A stretch of DNA of 64,000 nt from Mytilus trossulus (GCF_036588685.1 NC_086375.1:11029916-11093915); one strand, 5' to 3'; shown: positions 37,658 to 51,400, counted from the stretch's first letter. The notes: generated from the letters alone by a model not told the origin. Made by a program: numbers and translations.

Positions 37658-37860
37658 AAGAAGAAGATTTGGTATGATTGCTAATGAGACAACTGTCCAC
37701 AAGAGACCAAAATGACACAGACATTTAAAAATATAGGTTGTCGTATACATACAGCCTTTAACAATGAGCAAAACCCTTACCGCATAGTCAGCTATAAAGG
37801 CTCCCTTATGACAATGTAAAACAATTCAAATGAGAAAACTAATGGCCTTATTTTATATAA
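37658..37860 (-). repeat. Mytilid dispersed repeat, family R1 (inverted)
   Basis: AAGAAGATTTGGTATGATTG, AATGAGACAACTGTCCACAA and CAATGTAAAACAATTCAAAT; followed directly by another repeat. Confidence 0.85.
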
Positions 37861-37861
37861 A

Positions 37862-38060
37862 AATCAGAAGCTCCGCAGGGCGCAGCTTTATAGGACGGCA
37901 GAGTTCGAACCCTGAACAGTTGGGGCAAGTATGGACACAACATTCAAGCTTGATACAGCTCTGAATTATGATTGTGATTAAATAGTTGACACAACATAGG
38001 TTTCTGACACAGAATGAATGTGGTCTAAGAACTTAAACTCAAAAACTTGAAATTATAAAT
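37862..38060 (+). repeat. Mytilid dispersed repeat, family R4
   Basis: Begins AGAAGCTCCGCAGGGCGCAG and has CAGTTGGGGCAAGTATGGAC and GACACAGAATGAATGTGG. I recognise this unit as common in mussel DNA. Only one copy here. Confidence 0.65.
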
Positions 38061-38079
38061 TAGACATTTACCTATTATG

Positions 38080-38275
38080 GCTCATAACTCAAAAACCATA
38101 GCGTTTCGAGCAAATCTGACAAGAGTTAAAATTGTTTATCTGGTCAAATTCTATCTGTCCTGAAATTTTCAGATGAATCAAACGACTAGTTGTTATGTTT
38201 CTGCCCCTGAATTGGTATTTTTAATGCATTTTTGCTGGTTTTTTTGTTATTATCTTGAATATTATTATATATAGG
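38080..38275 (+). repeat. Family R3 middle fragment
   Basis: GGCTCATAACTCAAAAACC, CTGAAATTTTCAGATGAATC and CTGCCCCTGAATTGGTA match the interior of the 6901-7570 copy. Confidence 0.75.
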
Positions 38276-38466
38276 CTCCTGACTTGGGACAGGTTCATAA
38301 TCAAATAATGTGGCGGGGTTAAATTAGGTTTTCATCCTGACAAAATCTATATACGTCCTGGTAACTCATACCCAAATCAGTTTGATAGCAGACTCGTTCC
38401 GGTAATGTTGTGAATGACAGTTTATGACCAAACTAGGTGAAGATTTGTCTAAATGTCATTTACAGT

Positions 38467-38714
38467 CGATTTTATTGATTGTGTAGGCAAAGGTAATATC
38501 TATGATTAGCTTGCTTTTTAGCTCAACCGTGAAGTCGATTATGTTAGATAATCTACCCTCCTTTAAGGGTAGACTAGTCCGACAGATAACCAATCTATCT
38601 GTCTGTTGGACTAGGCTACCTCGAAAGGAGGGTATTAGTCCTGATTTCGCAGTTCATCCTAACAAGCAAGCTAACCAACGATATTACCTTTGCCTACACA
38701 CTCAATGAAATCGG
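38467..38714. repeat. Fold-back (hairpin) element, ~248 bp
   Basis: The two halves are inverted copies: outer arms TGTAGGCAAAGGTAATATC and GATATTACCTTTGCCTACA match perfectly, then TTAGCTTGCTT / AAGCAAGCTAA, CCCTCCTTTAAGGGTAG / CTACCTCGAAAGGAGGG, centred at GACAGATAACC/ATCTATCTGTC near 38592. The arms touch with almost no loop. Confidence 0.9.
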
Positions 38715-39373
38715 CTATAATAGAAAACATTAATAACATTTACCAATTGTTGTTTTAAATGATCAAGATTTTTTTTTAAATACTACAGACATTTACATGA
38801 TGGAACTAACTCCAAATAAATAAACATACCAGTTTTTCTTGATTTTAATATTTCAGTTTTATACAACGGCTTTTCTTGATTTTGATATTTCAGTGCAACA
38901 AATTTTTCTGATCATTTGGATACTTCAGTTTCACACATCATACTTCATGCACAAATTTTCGACATAAAGGTCAATGTTTCGTTCCCAATTGGTTAATTTC
39001 TTTTGGATTAATTACCTTGATCCTATCATTCCTTGTGTATATCTTTAGTTGTACTTTACATTGAATTTTTCTTGATAGATTAATATAAAACCAAATATGT
39101 ATTGCTGCTTAGGTATTAACACATGTGTTCCTATATCCCTTCAATACTTATATTTTTGCATTGCATAAAGTTATGCTTTTCTAATAATGGTTGGACGTGT
39201 TTTCACAGTTGCATATATTTTAGTCTGGGATATTTTTCCTATTAATCAATTAGAAATGGGATCAAGCCTTCAGTAACTAGATCAGCATTTGTGTCTGTTG
39301 TCTTTTGTTCCGTTAGCTTTTTACTAAACACTAGTCTGATGAGTTACAATCAAGACATTTAGAACTGATTTTT

Positions 39374-39690
39374 TTAGCTCACCTGGCCCAAAGGGCCAAG
39401 TGAGCTTTTCTCATCACTTGGCGTCCGTCGTCCGTCGTTAACTTTTACAAAAATCTTCTCCGCTGAAACTAATGGCCAAATTTAACCAAACTTGGCCACA
39501 ATCATCATTGGAATATCTAGTTTACTGGGTCAAGTTTATTTGTAAGCAGCAAGAATGTTTCAGTAAAGTGAGATCTACAAACACATCACCATCACCAAAC
39601 CCCATTTTCGTCATGAATCCATCTGTGTCCACTCCTTTGTTTAATATTCACATAGACCAAGGTGAGCAACACAGGCTCTTTAGAGCCTTT
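39374..39690 (+). repeat. Dispersed repeat, family R3 (short copy)
   Basis: TTAGCTCACCTGGCCCAAAG at the start, GTGAGCAACACAGGCTCTTT at the end. A 148-codon frame starting at 39472 lies mostly in this repeat and is not a gene. Confidence 0.85.
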
Positions 39691-39970
39691 AATTTAATGT
39701 TTCCACTCCTAGAGACATACATTTTTATTGAAAATGGAGAACAAGCTGAAAGAGCAAATCATCTGTGTGTAATGTGTGTAACATTGAAATTTTTCAAATC
39801 TGATATTAGAAATTATTTTTTACAAAAAATGTTAAAACGCTGCTATATCACTTTTAACATATCATGCTTTGTCTGGGCAAATTTTACAAAGGGAAGTTAT
39901 TTGTTTAAAAGTGTGTAATAACAGAATCTAGTTTGTAATTGTCATATGGACTTTTGTGAACACAGGATCT

Positions 39971-40185
39971 CTACTGTGGATTCACTTATTTTAGTAGGTA
40001 CTAATTTTTTCGTGTTTTGAGGAAAACTTGCATTTTTGAGGATATTTGATTTTGTGGTTTCAAAAAAAGTCTGCATGTAAGCATACAGCAAATTTGTGAT
40101 TTGTTGAACACTTAAATTTGTGGTTTCTTGTACACATGAAATCACCAAAATTGGTATCTAAGGAATAATAACAAATCCATAGTAT
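39971..40185. mobile_element. MITE, family R8 (ACTGTGGATTC end)
   Basis: Starts CTACTGTGGATTCA and ends in a decayed complement (AATCCATAGTA). Interior TTGATTTTGTGGTTT is shared with the copy at 49966-50129. Confidence 0.65.
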
Positions 40186-43100
40186 TTGATCAGATTGAAC
40201 ATAACGCAACTAATATGAACACTTTATCATAGTTTTAATTTTGTCATCATAGCAGTTAAACAAAGATGCATAGATTCAACTTAAAAAAAAACAAAGCTGG
40301 CATATTAATCTACTGTAAGAAAGAATAGTTCAATACATTCACAAATAACTTCATGTAAGCAAACAAATATCTACATAAACTATATCTATAAATATTCTCA
40401 ACATTATTACAATTCTAAACAAAAATAACACACCTTATAAACTTAAAAACATATAACAAAATTAAATTTTTCTATAAATTTTCATCAACATTTTGGTCAT
40501 TTTAATTATATAGAATACCCGCATAATATTTATAATTAACTTTTGTCATAAAAATGTAAATATAATAATAAATCAATATTAACTACCAGTAATTCTTGAT
40601 AACAAATTAAAAAATCATTGAAAAAATAATTTTGAACTCTTTAATGCTATGAATACAAGTACTAACACACAAGTTTTTAAGACCGAAGAATATGTTTATC
40701 CTCAAGTCGTTATTCTTTGAAACTTAATAAATTCTAGATTTTTGTTTTCAAAACTGAAAATATTTCCAATAACTGTGGTTAAGTTTAAACACATCTTTAT
40801 GATTTAACAATTAAGTTTAAACACATCTTAATGATTTAACAATTATTAAGTACATAGCCACTTATTTGTCCATTTATTTGGTTCCAATAAAGAACTAATT
40901 TTTTTCACATACAAAATATATCTTACTAAAGTTTCATCCTAATATGACAGATTTTAAATAAGGTTTAACATTTATTAAGTCTGAATCCTAACTTGACAAA
41001 CTTATAAAAAACAATCGAAAAGGAACTAATTCATTCATTCAGTGAAAAAAATTAAATGTTTTTGATCACTTGAAAAGGAATTTAATACATTTGGTTCTGA
41101 GATAGTTTGTTTTTTTAAGTGTTTGATATAATTTTACAAATAACTGGGTGAGGGTGTCCAAACAGAAAAGTATGTTCAATCTTTTTAAATAGAAACAATT
41201 TTAAATATTCCTATTTTTGTGTAAAAATTTCACACAGATGCATAGAAAAATGTCATTTAACACAACTTATCAACCTTAACATTGAAACAACAACTATATT
41301 GGACTCTTCTATGATTTAAACAATGTATGAAAAGTCAAGTAGTTTGACATAAAAACACAACTGGAATAATTTCAAATGTTTCCACACTATACCAGCAGAT
41401 TAAAATTATCATCAAATCACCAGTATTATCAGCAGTAGTGTCCATCGCTTTTGTTTTATTGGTGACAATAGTCATCCCAAATTCAACAAAATAAATCACT
41501 GCATTTTTTTTCTATATACTTTACAACACATCCATGGAAACTTTAATCATAAACTATTCCAGAAGGCCTTACAAAACCAGTGTTGCATGTACACAGTGAG
41601 GGCTAGTCAACACTGGTCCAGTATTAAACTACTGTCATTTTTTTCAAATACATCATTAACATTATGCTTAACACTACCTGAAATTTAACATAATAATTCA
41701 GAACTAAGTGTAAATAAGTAAAAACTAATAATAATATTTACAATAAAAATATGGATGATTAATAAATAAATTAATTTATAATGCAAGATGAAATATGCTG
41801 TCTGTGTACCACAGCTCTGATTCATTTTTGAACATTTTAAATATTCAGTGAATGTGATTGGATGATTTAAAAACATACTTGATATTCAGCAATTGTGATT
41901 GGATGTTTCAGAATATGAAGTATTCTGGGTATTTTTTCATAAAAGGTACTTGTTTACATACAACAAAAAAATGATTGGTGGCAATATCATAAACCCGAGT
42001 GTCAACTTATGGTGTTAATCAAAATTCAATTTGACGTAAGAATAATAAAATAGCCAAAAGTCCTTAAAATTCTGAAACTGGAATATTTCCATTAGAGAAA
42101 GACCTACATGTGTTGTGATGTCATCCCTATGTGCCACTTGGGTTTATATAAAATGGTAAAAATGATCAGTATGAAGCAAATTTGGAATGTTATAAATGGT
42201 ACCAACTACTATAAGTAAGTTCACAATGTGCCTAAATTTTACCCTTTCAAAATCACAGTAATTTGTCAATCACAACCGTTCTAAGGCTTTAACTTCAAAA
42301 TATAGCCTTATAATTCTATATCTAACTGTCACAGTAAACAGACACATATTTAAATCAAACAACGCCTCAGTCAAAATGTACTTCGTTAAACAATGTCTCA
42401 CACACAGTGTACAAATTTAAACAATGTCTCACACACAGTGTACAAATTTAAACAATGTTTCACAAACAGTGTACAAATTAAAACAATGTCTCACACACAG
42501 TGTACAAATTTAAACAAAGTCTCACACACAATGTTCTAATTTAAACACACACAAAAACTAGTTTAAACAATGCCTCACACACAATGTTTTTATTTTAACA
42601 ATGTCTATTTCTGAAAGAAACTGTTTACCCCAATTATCAATAATGTTTTAATCAGTTTCATTGTTCTGAAAGTTGTAAATTCTATTCATGCTGACAGAAG
42701 CTTTTAAAAGTTGTTGAATTCACAAAACTGGTCAAATGAAAAAAAGTGACTTCATGCAAGATTCATTTAAATGCTCACTTGAGCAGTTTTGTTTCTAACA
42801 AGTATCAGCTTACTAAAAAGCTTGTCTCAATATAAATAGAATTTCTAATCTGTCAGAAAACTGGTAATCACATGAAAGCTTTGGATTGTCAATTAAAATG
42901 GCATTTGATAAAAGCCAAGTAAACATTAATCTTTCTGTCATATCATAATTAAACGTATATCAAGCAGTTTTTAATAATTGAAATGAAAAATAAATTAGAT
43001 GATTAATGTAAATGGCAAATGAATGGCACTTAAATATCTAATACTAGATACTGGTACCAGTAATAACTATATACCGGTACCAGTAATATAAAAATACAAA

Positions 43101-45425
43101 ATACTAATGGTTAAAAAATAAAATATAGAACCTAATACACAAACGAAGACAATAAAATACTGTATAAATAATGACATTTTTAACTTTGAGAAGAAATAAT
43201 AAATGCATTTAAAAATAAAAAAGAATTTCTACGTTAACAATTATTTGTTCAATTAATATGTAAGCATTGAAATCAGCAGTTATACTCATTTCAAAAGTAA
43301 ATTTTTCTCAGTCAGCTTAGATATGTGGATAGAGATTCACTTTAAGAAATGCAAATATATGAAAAAATATATAAAGATTTTTGAAAAAAATAATATGGTA
43401 GCATACATGAGAACTTTACTTTTCCAAAGGAGTTTGTCACAGTCACTTTGACTTTGCCATCACAAAATGGCACTACCCACGTAAATGGGAAGATAACTCT
43501 ATTTATTTTCAATACTGAGATCAGCCTATCAATTGAAACAATAAGCTTAAATCTTAAACATATATAATCAAATGAACAAATAAATACTTATTAATTTGCA
43601 TTTTTTACATCACTGAAGATTAATAGGTCTTCTAAATGGACATTTTTCCAGAAGATAACTTTAAAAAGGTTTATATATAACTTGTATAAGGCCAAAAACG
43701 TATTTGTATTTGTTTACTCCTGGCAGAAAATTAGCATCGGTAGATACATGTAAATACAAAAATGGCTGGATTTGTTTCACTAGGAAGGAATTCTTAAGCT
43801 GTTAAAGATCTTGGAAAAGACACACTTGGCGCATAAATAAAATCATGCATGATAGCATATGAATATAATGTAAATATCAAATATATAAATATTGTAAAAT
43901 ATAGCACTAAACACATTGAATGAAGGTGAACCAGATAAAACACAATTAGATTCAGCTGTAACATTCAATTTTGATGAATCTTTATGAACCTAAGAGAGAT
44001 GATATTTTTGAGTGATTAGGATGTACTTAGGTGAGGTTTTAGAATTTGTGTCAGATATTCAGACTCCTTGGTGTTTTTCCATGACGATATAAGGTAAAAT
44101 ATTTTGCCCTATAACACCTATTTATCTTTTAATATAAGACTTAATAGCTCATAAAAGGACATTTGATAAAATTTTAGCAGATTCTTGATTTTCTTTCTTT
44201 TAGTTTGAGACCCAAATAATACCAATGCAAAATACAAGGTAAAAGTCCAAGTCAGCCTTTTCCCACCATATTTTATAAATCCAATATTTTGAAAAGGAGC
44301 TCCATGACCTATCAATTTTTTTTAGCTTATTTTCATCCTTAACTAATACTCTTCCAGCTTATTGTATCAATTTAAAATTCTTGATTTACTTAATTTCACC
44401 TAAGCTCACCTAAGTACATCCATAAGTTAAATTGATGTTGATGTCGGTGATGATGGGTAGGATGCACCAATTTTCTTGCATTTCAAAGATATAACACTTT
44501 TGAAGGAAAAGATGATGATCTGAATGACAGATGATGGATAGATAATACTAGCATTCAGGTGTAAAAAATCTGTGCTATAAACAATTACATCAAATTATTT
44601 TGATAGTCATGATAGTTAAAAGGTTAAGTTCATAAATTATAAAATTTAAAATTGTACAACAATTCCTGAAAGACAACTGATACATATATATTTGCATCAT
44701 GTATGATTAACAACATTACATCACAGTCAAATGGATTCTGTCATTCACAAATTTTATCAACTATTGGAGAAGTAAAATTTGATTTGGTCCAGTCCAGTGA
44801 AATTATTAGTTCCAGATTTAAAGATGAAAAGAAACAGAACACAGAATCACATCTGTGAAGGTCCATTGCTTTTGTTCCGCTGAAAAAACAAAAAAGTTTC
44901 TAGCAAGAAAAAACATCATCAAGGTTGCCTATCATTTCAGTTAACAAAGATCAGACTTACAAGACCAATTTTCTCTGCCCTGCTGTTTTCATGAGAATAG
45001 ACAATACTAATTTTTTGCTACATGACTTAACGAACTGTATATCACTGATATTGAGAGATATATTGTGACCAGATAACTAACATATATAGTACTATGATAA
45101 TTTTTCACTCAACCTATACTTATTTTCCATGATACAGACTATAACATTGTCAAATTGATTATGATAAATGTCCACTCAAACTACACCAACATTCCATGAT
45201 TTGGACTGTAAAACATTATCTGATTGACATTCCACACAATTCACAATTTCTCAAGATTCTGATTGGTTGACATTAGTGTAGTCTCTATAAAGATTCCCGG
45301 AACACTTTCCATTGTAATCCAAACACCGTTGATACAGAATCCGTCATTAACATGAATTATTGAATGTCATGGCAACACATCTAAAAGGCCATTACTACTG
45401 TCATGTTTACACATCTTCTAAACAA
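40186..45425 (-). other. 3' UTR / 3' flank of gene B
   Basis: Very AT-rich, with no exon-like frame. Part must be the 3' UTR of gene B, but the poly(A) site cannot be placed. It holds a two-copy 34-bp repeat (about 40781-40850, AAGTTTAAACACATCTT) and the minisatellite at 42388. Confidence 0.45.
42388..42600. repeat. Minisatellite, 31-bp period
   Basis: About six to seven copies of a unit with AACAATGTCTCACACACAGT and GTACAAATTT. The first four are nearly identical and the later ones degrade. Confidence 0.9.
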
Positions 45426-45428
45426 TCA
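45426..45428 (-). CDS. SPTLC2: Gene B exon 13: stop codon only
   Basis: A TTTTTGCAG acceptor is followed at once by TGA, in frame after exon 12. The rest of this exon is 3' UTR of unknown length. Without this splice, the frame reads 15 residues into the intron before a TGA. Confidence 0.7.
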   Translation of the reverse strand, partial: 

Positions 45429-48400
45429 CTGCAAAAATAAATAAACATTATTAATTATTAAATTCAAATATAGGAATTATTCAAGACTAGTGGCCCTTAC
45501 CAAACTTAATCTTTTATACTAAATACCTGCCCTTTTTTTTTGTAAAGAAAAACTTAATGTGATTTATCGTAAATTGTATGTAAGCAGCGTATTTAAATTG
45601 AATATACACCATTTCTACACATTCAGCTTTTGAAATTAATCATGTTACTATGAAAATCTGAAATACATACCAATAACAACTCCACATCCTTCTCACTAAA
45701 ACTTGGTGGAATAGTTCGGGAATATTTCAAAGATAGCATATCACCAACTTCATTTATTATTGCAAGGGCCTGAAACAAGGAGATCAATTAATGTAAACAT
45801 GTTTTATTGAACATTTAGTTACATATAACTTAAAGAATAAATTAAGACAAAAAAAAAGTTAACATATCAAAGATACCAGGATTGAAATTTCGTATTTGCG
45901 ACATACATTGGTTTTGTCTACAAAAGACTCATCAGTGGCGCTTGAATAAAAAAAAGGTTAATTAGTTTAAAAAACAAGACCACTGCTCTTGTTAAATCCA
46001 TCTCTTGGACTTAAATCATTTTAAAATGCATGCATTATATTTCAGTTGAAAGATCTTGTGTACTCGGACATGATTACTTAAAGAATATGAGTACATATCA
46101 ACCATATTCTTGTTTGTGATAAATGTATTATACTTTAATTTTAAACATTTTCATAAACACACAATTATTGGTTTATAAGTAACTTTTAAGATGACGCACA
46201 CATTATCTAATGATGGAATGATCGCCACAAACTTTCCAAGTGAGGTCAGTGTATAAAAACTTACCTTGTCCAGCATTTCTTTATTATGAGCAGCAGACAG
46301 ACAGAACCTTGCTCGAGATTCTATGATTGGAGTGGCTGGGAAACCTACCACTACAATACCAAATCCTCTCAAAACTTACCTTGTCTAACATTTCTTTATT
46401 ATGAGCAGCAGACAGACAGAACCTTGCTCGAGATTCTATGATGGGTGTGGCTGGGAATCCTACCACCACAATACCAAGTCCTCTTTTCAAACATTCTCTG
46501 CCTAATGCACTGAAATATATAATGAGATTGAAATAAAAAGCTAATTTTTTCTAAAAGTATTCTTGATTTATAGTTTTTCAAAAATTAATTCTTAATTTGC
46601 CAAGTTAAAAATAAACGATGAAATTTCAATTCATTTTAGTAATATCATCTAGCTTTCATAGAAGGTATAAAGAGTTTTTTGCTATACCTACATATACCTA
46701 TTGCTCATTGTTGAAGACTGTTTGAGGATTTATAGTGGCTGACATTCTCACCCTTTTATTTCTGGTGAATGAATATTTCAATGACTTTTTTCAGATTTCT
46801 TTTTATTTTAATATAGACTATCCTAGAAAGCCTGATGCTGAATAGTAATTATTCTTATATTATGATCAGTCAAGGATTTGCACAAAAATGCAATGACTTA
46901 TTGAATGACAGATTTATTTTAGATTTAAACATATAGTAAACTGATACAAAAAAGCCCTGTTTCTTTGCTTTATGTTTTTTGGCTGTGCATGTTTTCATTT
47001 TGTGTCATGGGTGGATATCCCTGTATTTATTGTTTTTTTCTATGATAAAAAATGTCTATTAAATACTTACGCAATCTTAGATGGCATAAATATTAACAAT
47101 GGAATGACAGGTGAATCTTTGTTTCCATAGATAATGAAACCCATATCGTGTAACCTCCTTCTGAAATATCTGGTATTCCATTTCAGTTGTTGTACTCTTT
47201 TTTGACCTAAAATTGAACAACAGCATGTTAGCATTCTTTAGTGCTCAGTATCAATATCTGACATAAATATTATAAATTATTTGAAGGCTAAAAAAATGTT
47301 TTGCATTATTAAAGTATAAAAGAAGGTTCAATTAATGTATAATCAGAACTTGATAAGTGTTTTTATTATTAAGATTTTGCCATTTCAGACTATAATGCGA
47401 TTTGAAATTTGTGATTTTGAGAAAAGTCCTGTTCAATTTATATAAAAATATTCATTATGGGAGTTCAATTTCTTGCAATTTAACCCTATTTCATTTTTTT
47501 ACAATAATAAAAACATTGCAATAATATCTGAATCTACAGTACTTTATACCTCTCTGAGAAAGGGTTACACCAAGGACTTAAAAATATGTGAACCAGACTT
47601 TAAAAGTATTACTAAAAATAACATTGAATTATACAGAAGAGTGAAAATTGTTATGGTGTTAAAAAAACAGTTTTGACATATTTTCATACCTTCATTAGTG
47701 CCATCAGCTCCCATGATGATTGACATAGATGATATGATTTGTTGTGTAACTGGAGGGGCCATGGTACACGAATATATTGATCCATGAGACTGTAACTTCA
47801 AATGGTTTATCAAATCCTGAAAAATAATAATAAATTTTAGAGTTATTTCCCTTTGATTGTCAAAAAGCAATATCTTAAACCAAATCTGGTTTTTGTTATA
47901 TTTTTCTTCATCATGCTAATTTACATCAGGAGATTGATTTTTACATTTCACATCATTCAACTATAGAACCAATTAATGATTGGAAATTAATCACCTCTCA
48001 TAATGTTTCTTTTTATAATTTCAGCAAAAATTTTAGCGAAAATCTAATCTTTAATCACACATACCTTAGACCCTCCAATATAACCACCAGCAGCACCAAA
48101 ACTTTTTGTGAATGTTCCCATCATAATATCAATGTCTTTAGGATCAATTCCAAAATAATCCACAATGCCTCTGCCATGTGGTCCCATGGCTCCTACACTG
48201 TGGGCCTCATCTAAGTAAACATAAGCTTTATATTTCTTCTTTAATGCTACCACTTCTGGCAATTTTACAATCGATCCTTCCATACTAAAAAAAGATATCA
48301 TTGTTAGATGACCTTCAAAATTACCCATAATACACCAGTTTAATATCCTGACAGAGGTGAATTACTTATGTGTATGTGTGTCACATCTTTGAGTTATATC

Positions 48401-51400
48401 GGTTGTCTTAATAACTCCAACAAGAGTGCACAGGCTAAAATGTCTCGCCTTCTTTACTTATCACTGATATTGTGTTGATAGTCCTAAGTATAAAGCTTTA
48501 TTCAAAACTGTCACATAAACTTAATATAAACCAAAATAACTGAACCATGAAAATGAGGTCAAGGTCAGATGAACCATGCCAGGCAGACATGTACAGCTAA
48601 CAATGCTTCCATACAACAAATATAGTTGACCTGTTACTTATAGTTTAAGAAAAATATACCAAAACACAAAAACATAACTATGAGCAATGAACCATGAAAA
48701 TGTGGTCCAGGTCAAATAAAACCTGCACAACTGACATATAGATCATTTAATATTTCCATACACCAAATATAGTTGACCTATGACATATAGTATAAGATAA
48801 AAAGACCAAAACTCAAAACTAAACTTTGACCACTCAACCATGAAAATGAGGTCAAGGTCAGATGACATCTGCCTGCTAGACATGAACAACTTACAATCAT
48901 TCCATACAACATATATAGTAGATCTATTGCATTAAGTATGAGAAAAACAGACCAAAACACAAAAACTTAACTAGTCTATAACCACTGAACCATGAAAATG
49001 AGGTCAAGGTCAGATGACACCTGCCAGTTGGACATGTACACCATACAGTCCTCCCATACACCGAATATACTAGCCTTATTGCTTATAGTATCTGAGATAT
49101 GGACTTGACCACCAAAACTTAACCTTGTTCACTGATCCATGAAATGAGGTCGAGGTCAAGTGAAAACTGTCTGATGGGCATGAGGACCTTGCAAAGTACG
49201 CACATACCAAATATAATTATCCTATTACTTATAATAAGAGAGAATTCAACATTACAAAAAATATAAACTTTTTTTTCAAGTGGTCACTGAACCATGAAAA
49301 TGAGGTCAAGGACATTTGACATGTGACTGACGGAAACTTCGTAACATGAGGCATCTGTATACAAAGTATGAAGCATCCAGGTCTTCCACCTTCTAAAATA
49401 TAAAGCTTTTATAAAATTAGCAAACTCAGCCGTTGACGTAGCCGCCAGATCACTATCCTTATGTCGAGCTATCTGCAACAAAAGTTGCAGGCTCGACAAA
49501 AATAATTTACCACACCATATTATTTTCAACAATAAAATTTACTGGTTTTGGCCAATAAAATAGTCACTGATTGAGGTTACTGAAATTACAAATGCAAATC
49601 AAGCCCTATGTTAGAACTTTTCAGAGCCTAAGTGAATCTTTGCTTTAAAACCAAGAGTATAATCTAAAATAAATTTTATTACACAAAAGTCTTGCCTTAC
49701 CTTCCGAAGACAAATACATGTAAATATTTTTACACATAAAAATGTTAGTGACTGAATTTTAGCTTGTTTACTAACATATCTAACAGACCTAAATTGTTAT
49801 ATAATAACTGAACAATTTTAATAATTTGGAAATTATGTTATGCATTTTTTATCTATATACCTCAATACTGTAATAAAAAATATATATATATAAGGCACAC
49901 TACAATATAATGAAACACCATCTGTCAGAAGTTTTAAATATATTTTATAGCACAGTACTGTGAATTCATTTATTTTCATGGGTATCAATTTTTGTGGATT
50001 GAGGAATAAATGCATTTTTGTTGATATTTGATTTTGTGGTTTTGCCAATCTCTGTATAAAAAGCAGAATTTGAACACACAAAGCCCACTAAAATTGGTAT
50101 CCCACCAATAATAATGAATCTAATGTACTATCAAACACAATTGCTTATCATTTTCCTACCTATATACTCCTTCTACGACAATTAGAATTTTTTTCCATGG
50201 CCTGTGTGTTCTTGGCTGTCCAAAGACTACTGCAGTTTTAAGTTTATTTTCTAAATCTTCTATATCTGAAATATTATGTACATCAAACAGTGAAATATTG
50301 GCAATAAATAGCAAATCAACAACCTGGAACAGACAGCAATTACAAACAGAACTAAACAAATCCCAAAGAAAGTCTTCCAAATTATGATTTTCAATTAGTG
50401 TATAAAATATGCAGGTTCCAGCTAGTTTTAAAAGAGACAACAAGAGCTTATAAAAAAGAAGATGTTGTATGACTGCCAATGAGACAACTGTCCACAAGAG
50501 ACCAAAATGACACAGTAATTCAATATTTACCATTATGGTGGAACGTTTTAATGGAAGCTCCTGATAACCTTGACCCCAGCACCAAAGATGAATGGTTTAG
50601 TTCATCACTTAAAATGAGGCATCCCTGAAATTATGTAATTATAATAATTCTTAAAATTGCTAAAAACTATAACAAATTGGCATACAAAAATGACTTGTTT
50701 GTACATATGTGAAAGATCCTCATTTTTTGTATACAGACACTAGTTTATGGTGTCTCCCGTAAATATTTTGTCATTTTGTACTATTTAAATCTATTGAAAC
50801 TTCTTTTTTTTTTAAATATAAAAATGTTTGACTACCAACCAAAATATTTTTTTTTGCCATATTAATTCATCCTCTCCTTTGCTGTTATAAACATTTACTG
50901 GGACTTTGTATGGAAAGCAGTATGAAGAATATTGGTGTAATGTTCTGTGTTCTAATCATACCTTTTCATTGGTAATGAGTTATGTGTTCTATTTTGTTCT
51001 TTCAATTTTATTGGTTGAAGTGACTTTTACACTGTAGATTCTTTATTCTTCCTGGGGTACTAAATTTCCTCAATTTATGTGTTACATAATTTCAATGAAC
51101 ATTCAGATCAGGCAATAAGTTTAACAAAGGAAATAACACTTAAATCAACTTAGTGCAGCTGAAGTGCTTCTCAGAAATTACCTTAAACATTTAAGTTTTT
51201 ATCTGTAATCATAACTTCTTTTTTTTACATTTTGAAGAGAAGCTTACAGTAACAATGTATTCCACAAGAGGGTTGGTTTATTCAATAACTCACCTTTCCC
51301 AAAATTCTAGGTCCATTCATTGAAGAAGAGGCAAAACTCTAAAAATAAGTGGTTGCAGTAATGAAGTCCTCCATAATAGAACTAGTTTATATAACTCACC

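Noticed and set aside
37895-37925. AGTTCGAACCC resembles a tRNA-type B box
   Set aside because: No A box at a proper distance and no cloverleaf could be drawn; it is part of a dispersed repeat, so a tRNA or SINE call is not supported.
39472-39918. 148-codon plus-strand open frame, one of the longest in the window
   Set aside because: Its first half lies in a family R3 repeat and the translation has no recognisable domain; no splice or promoter context.
46284-46490. Frame reading exon 11 of gene B straight into the duplicate
   Set aside because: The 115-bp offset shifts the frame and a stop follows, so it is not a longer true exon.
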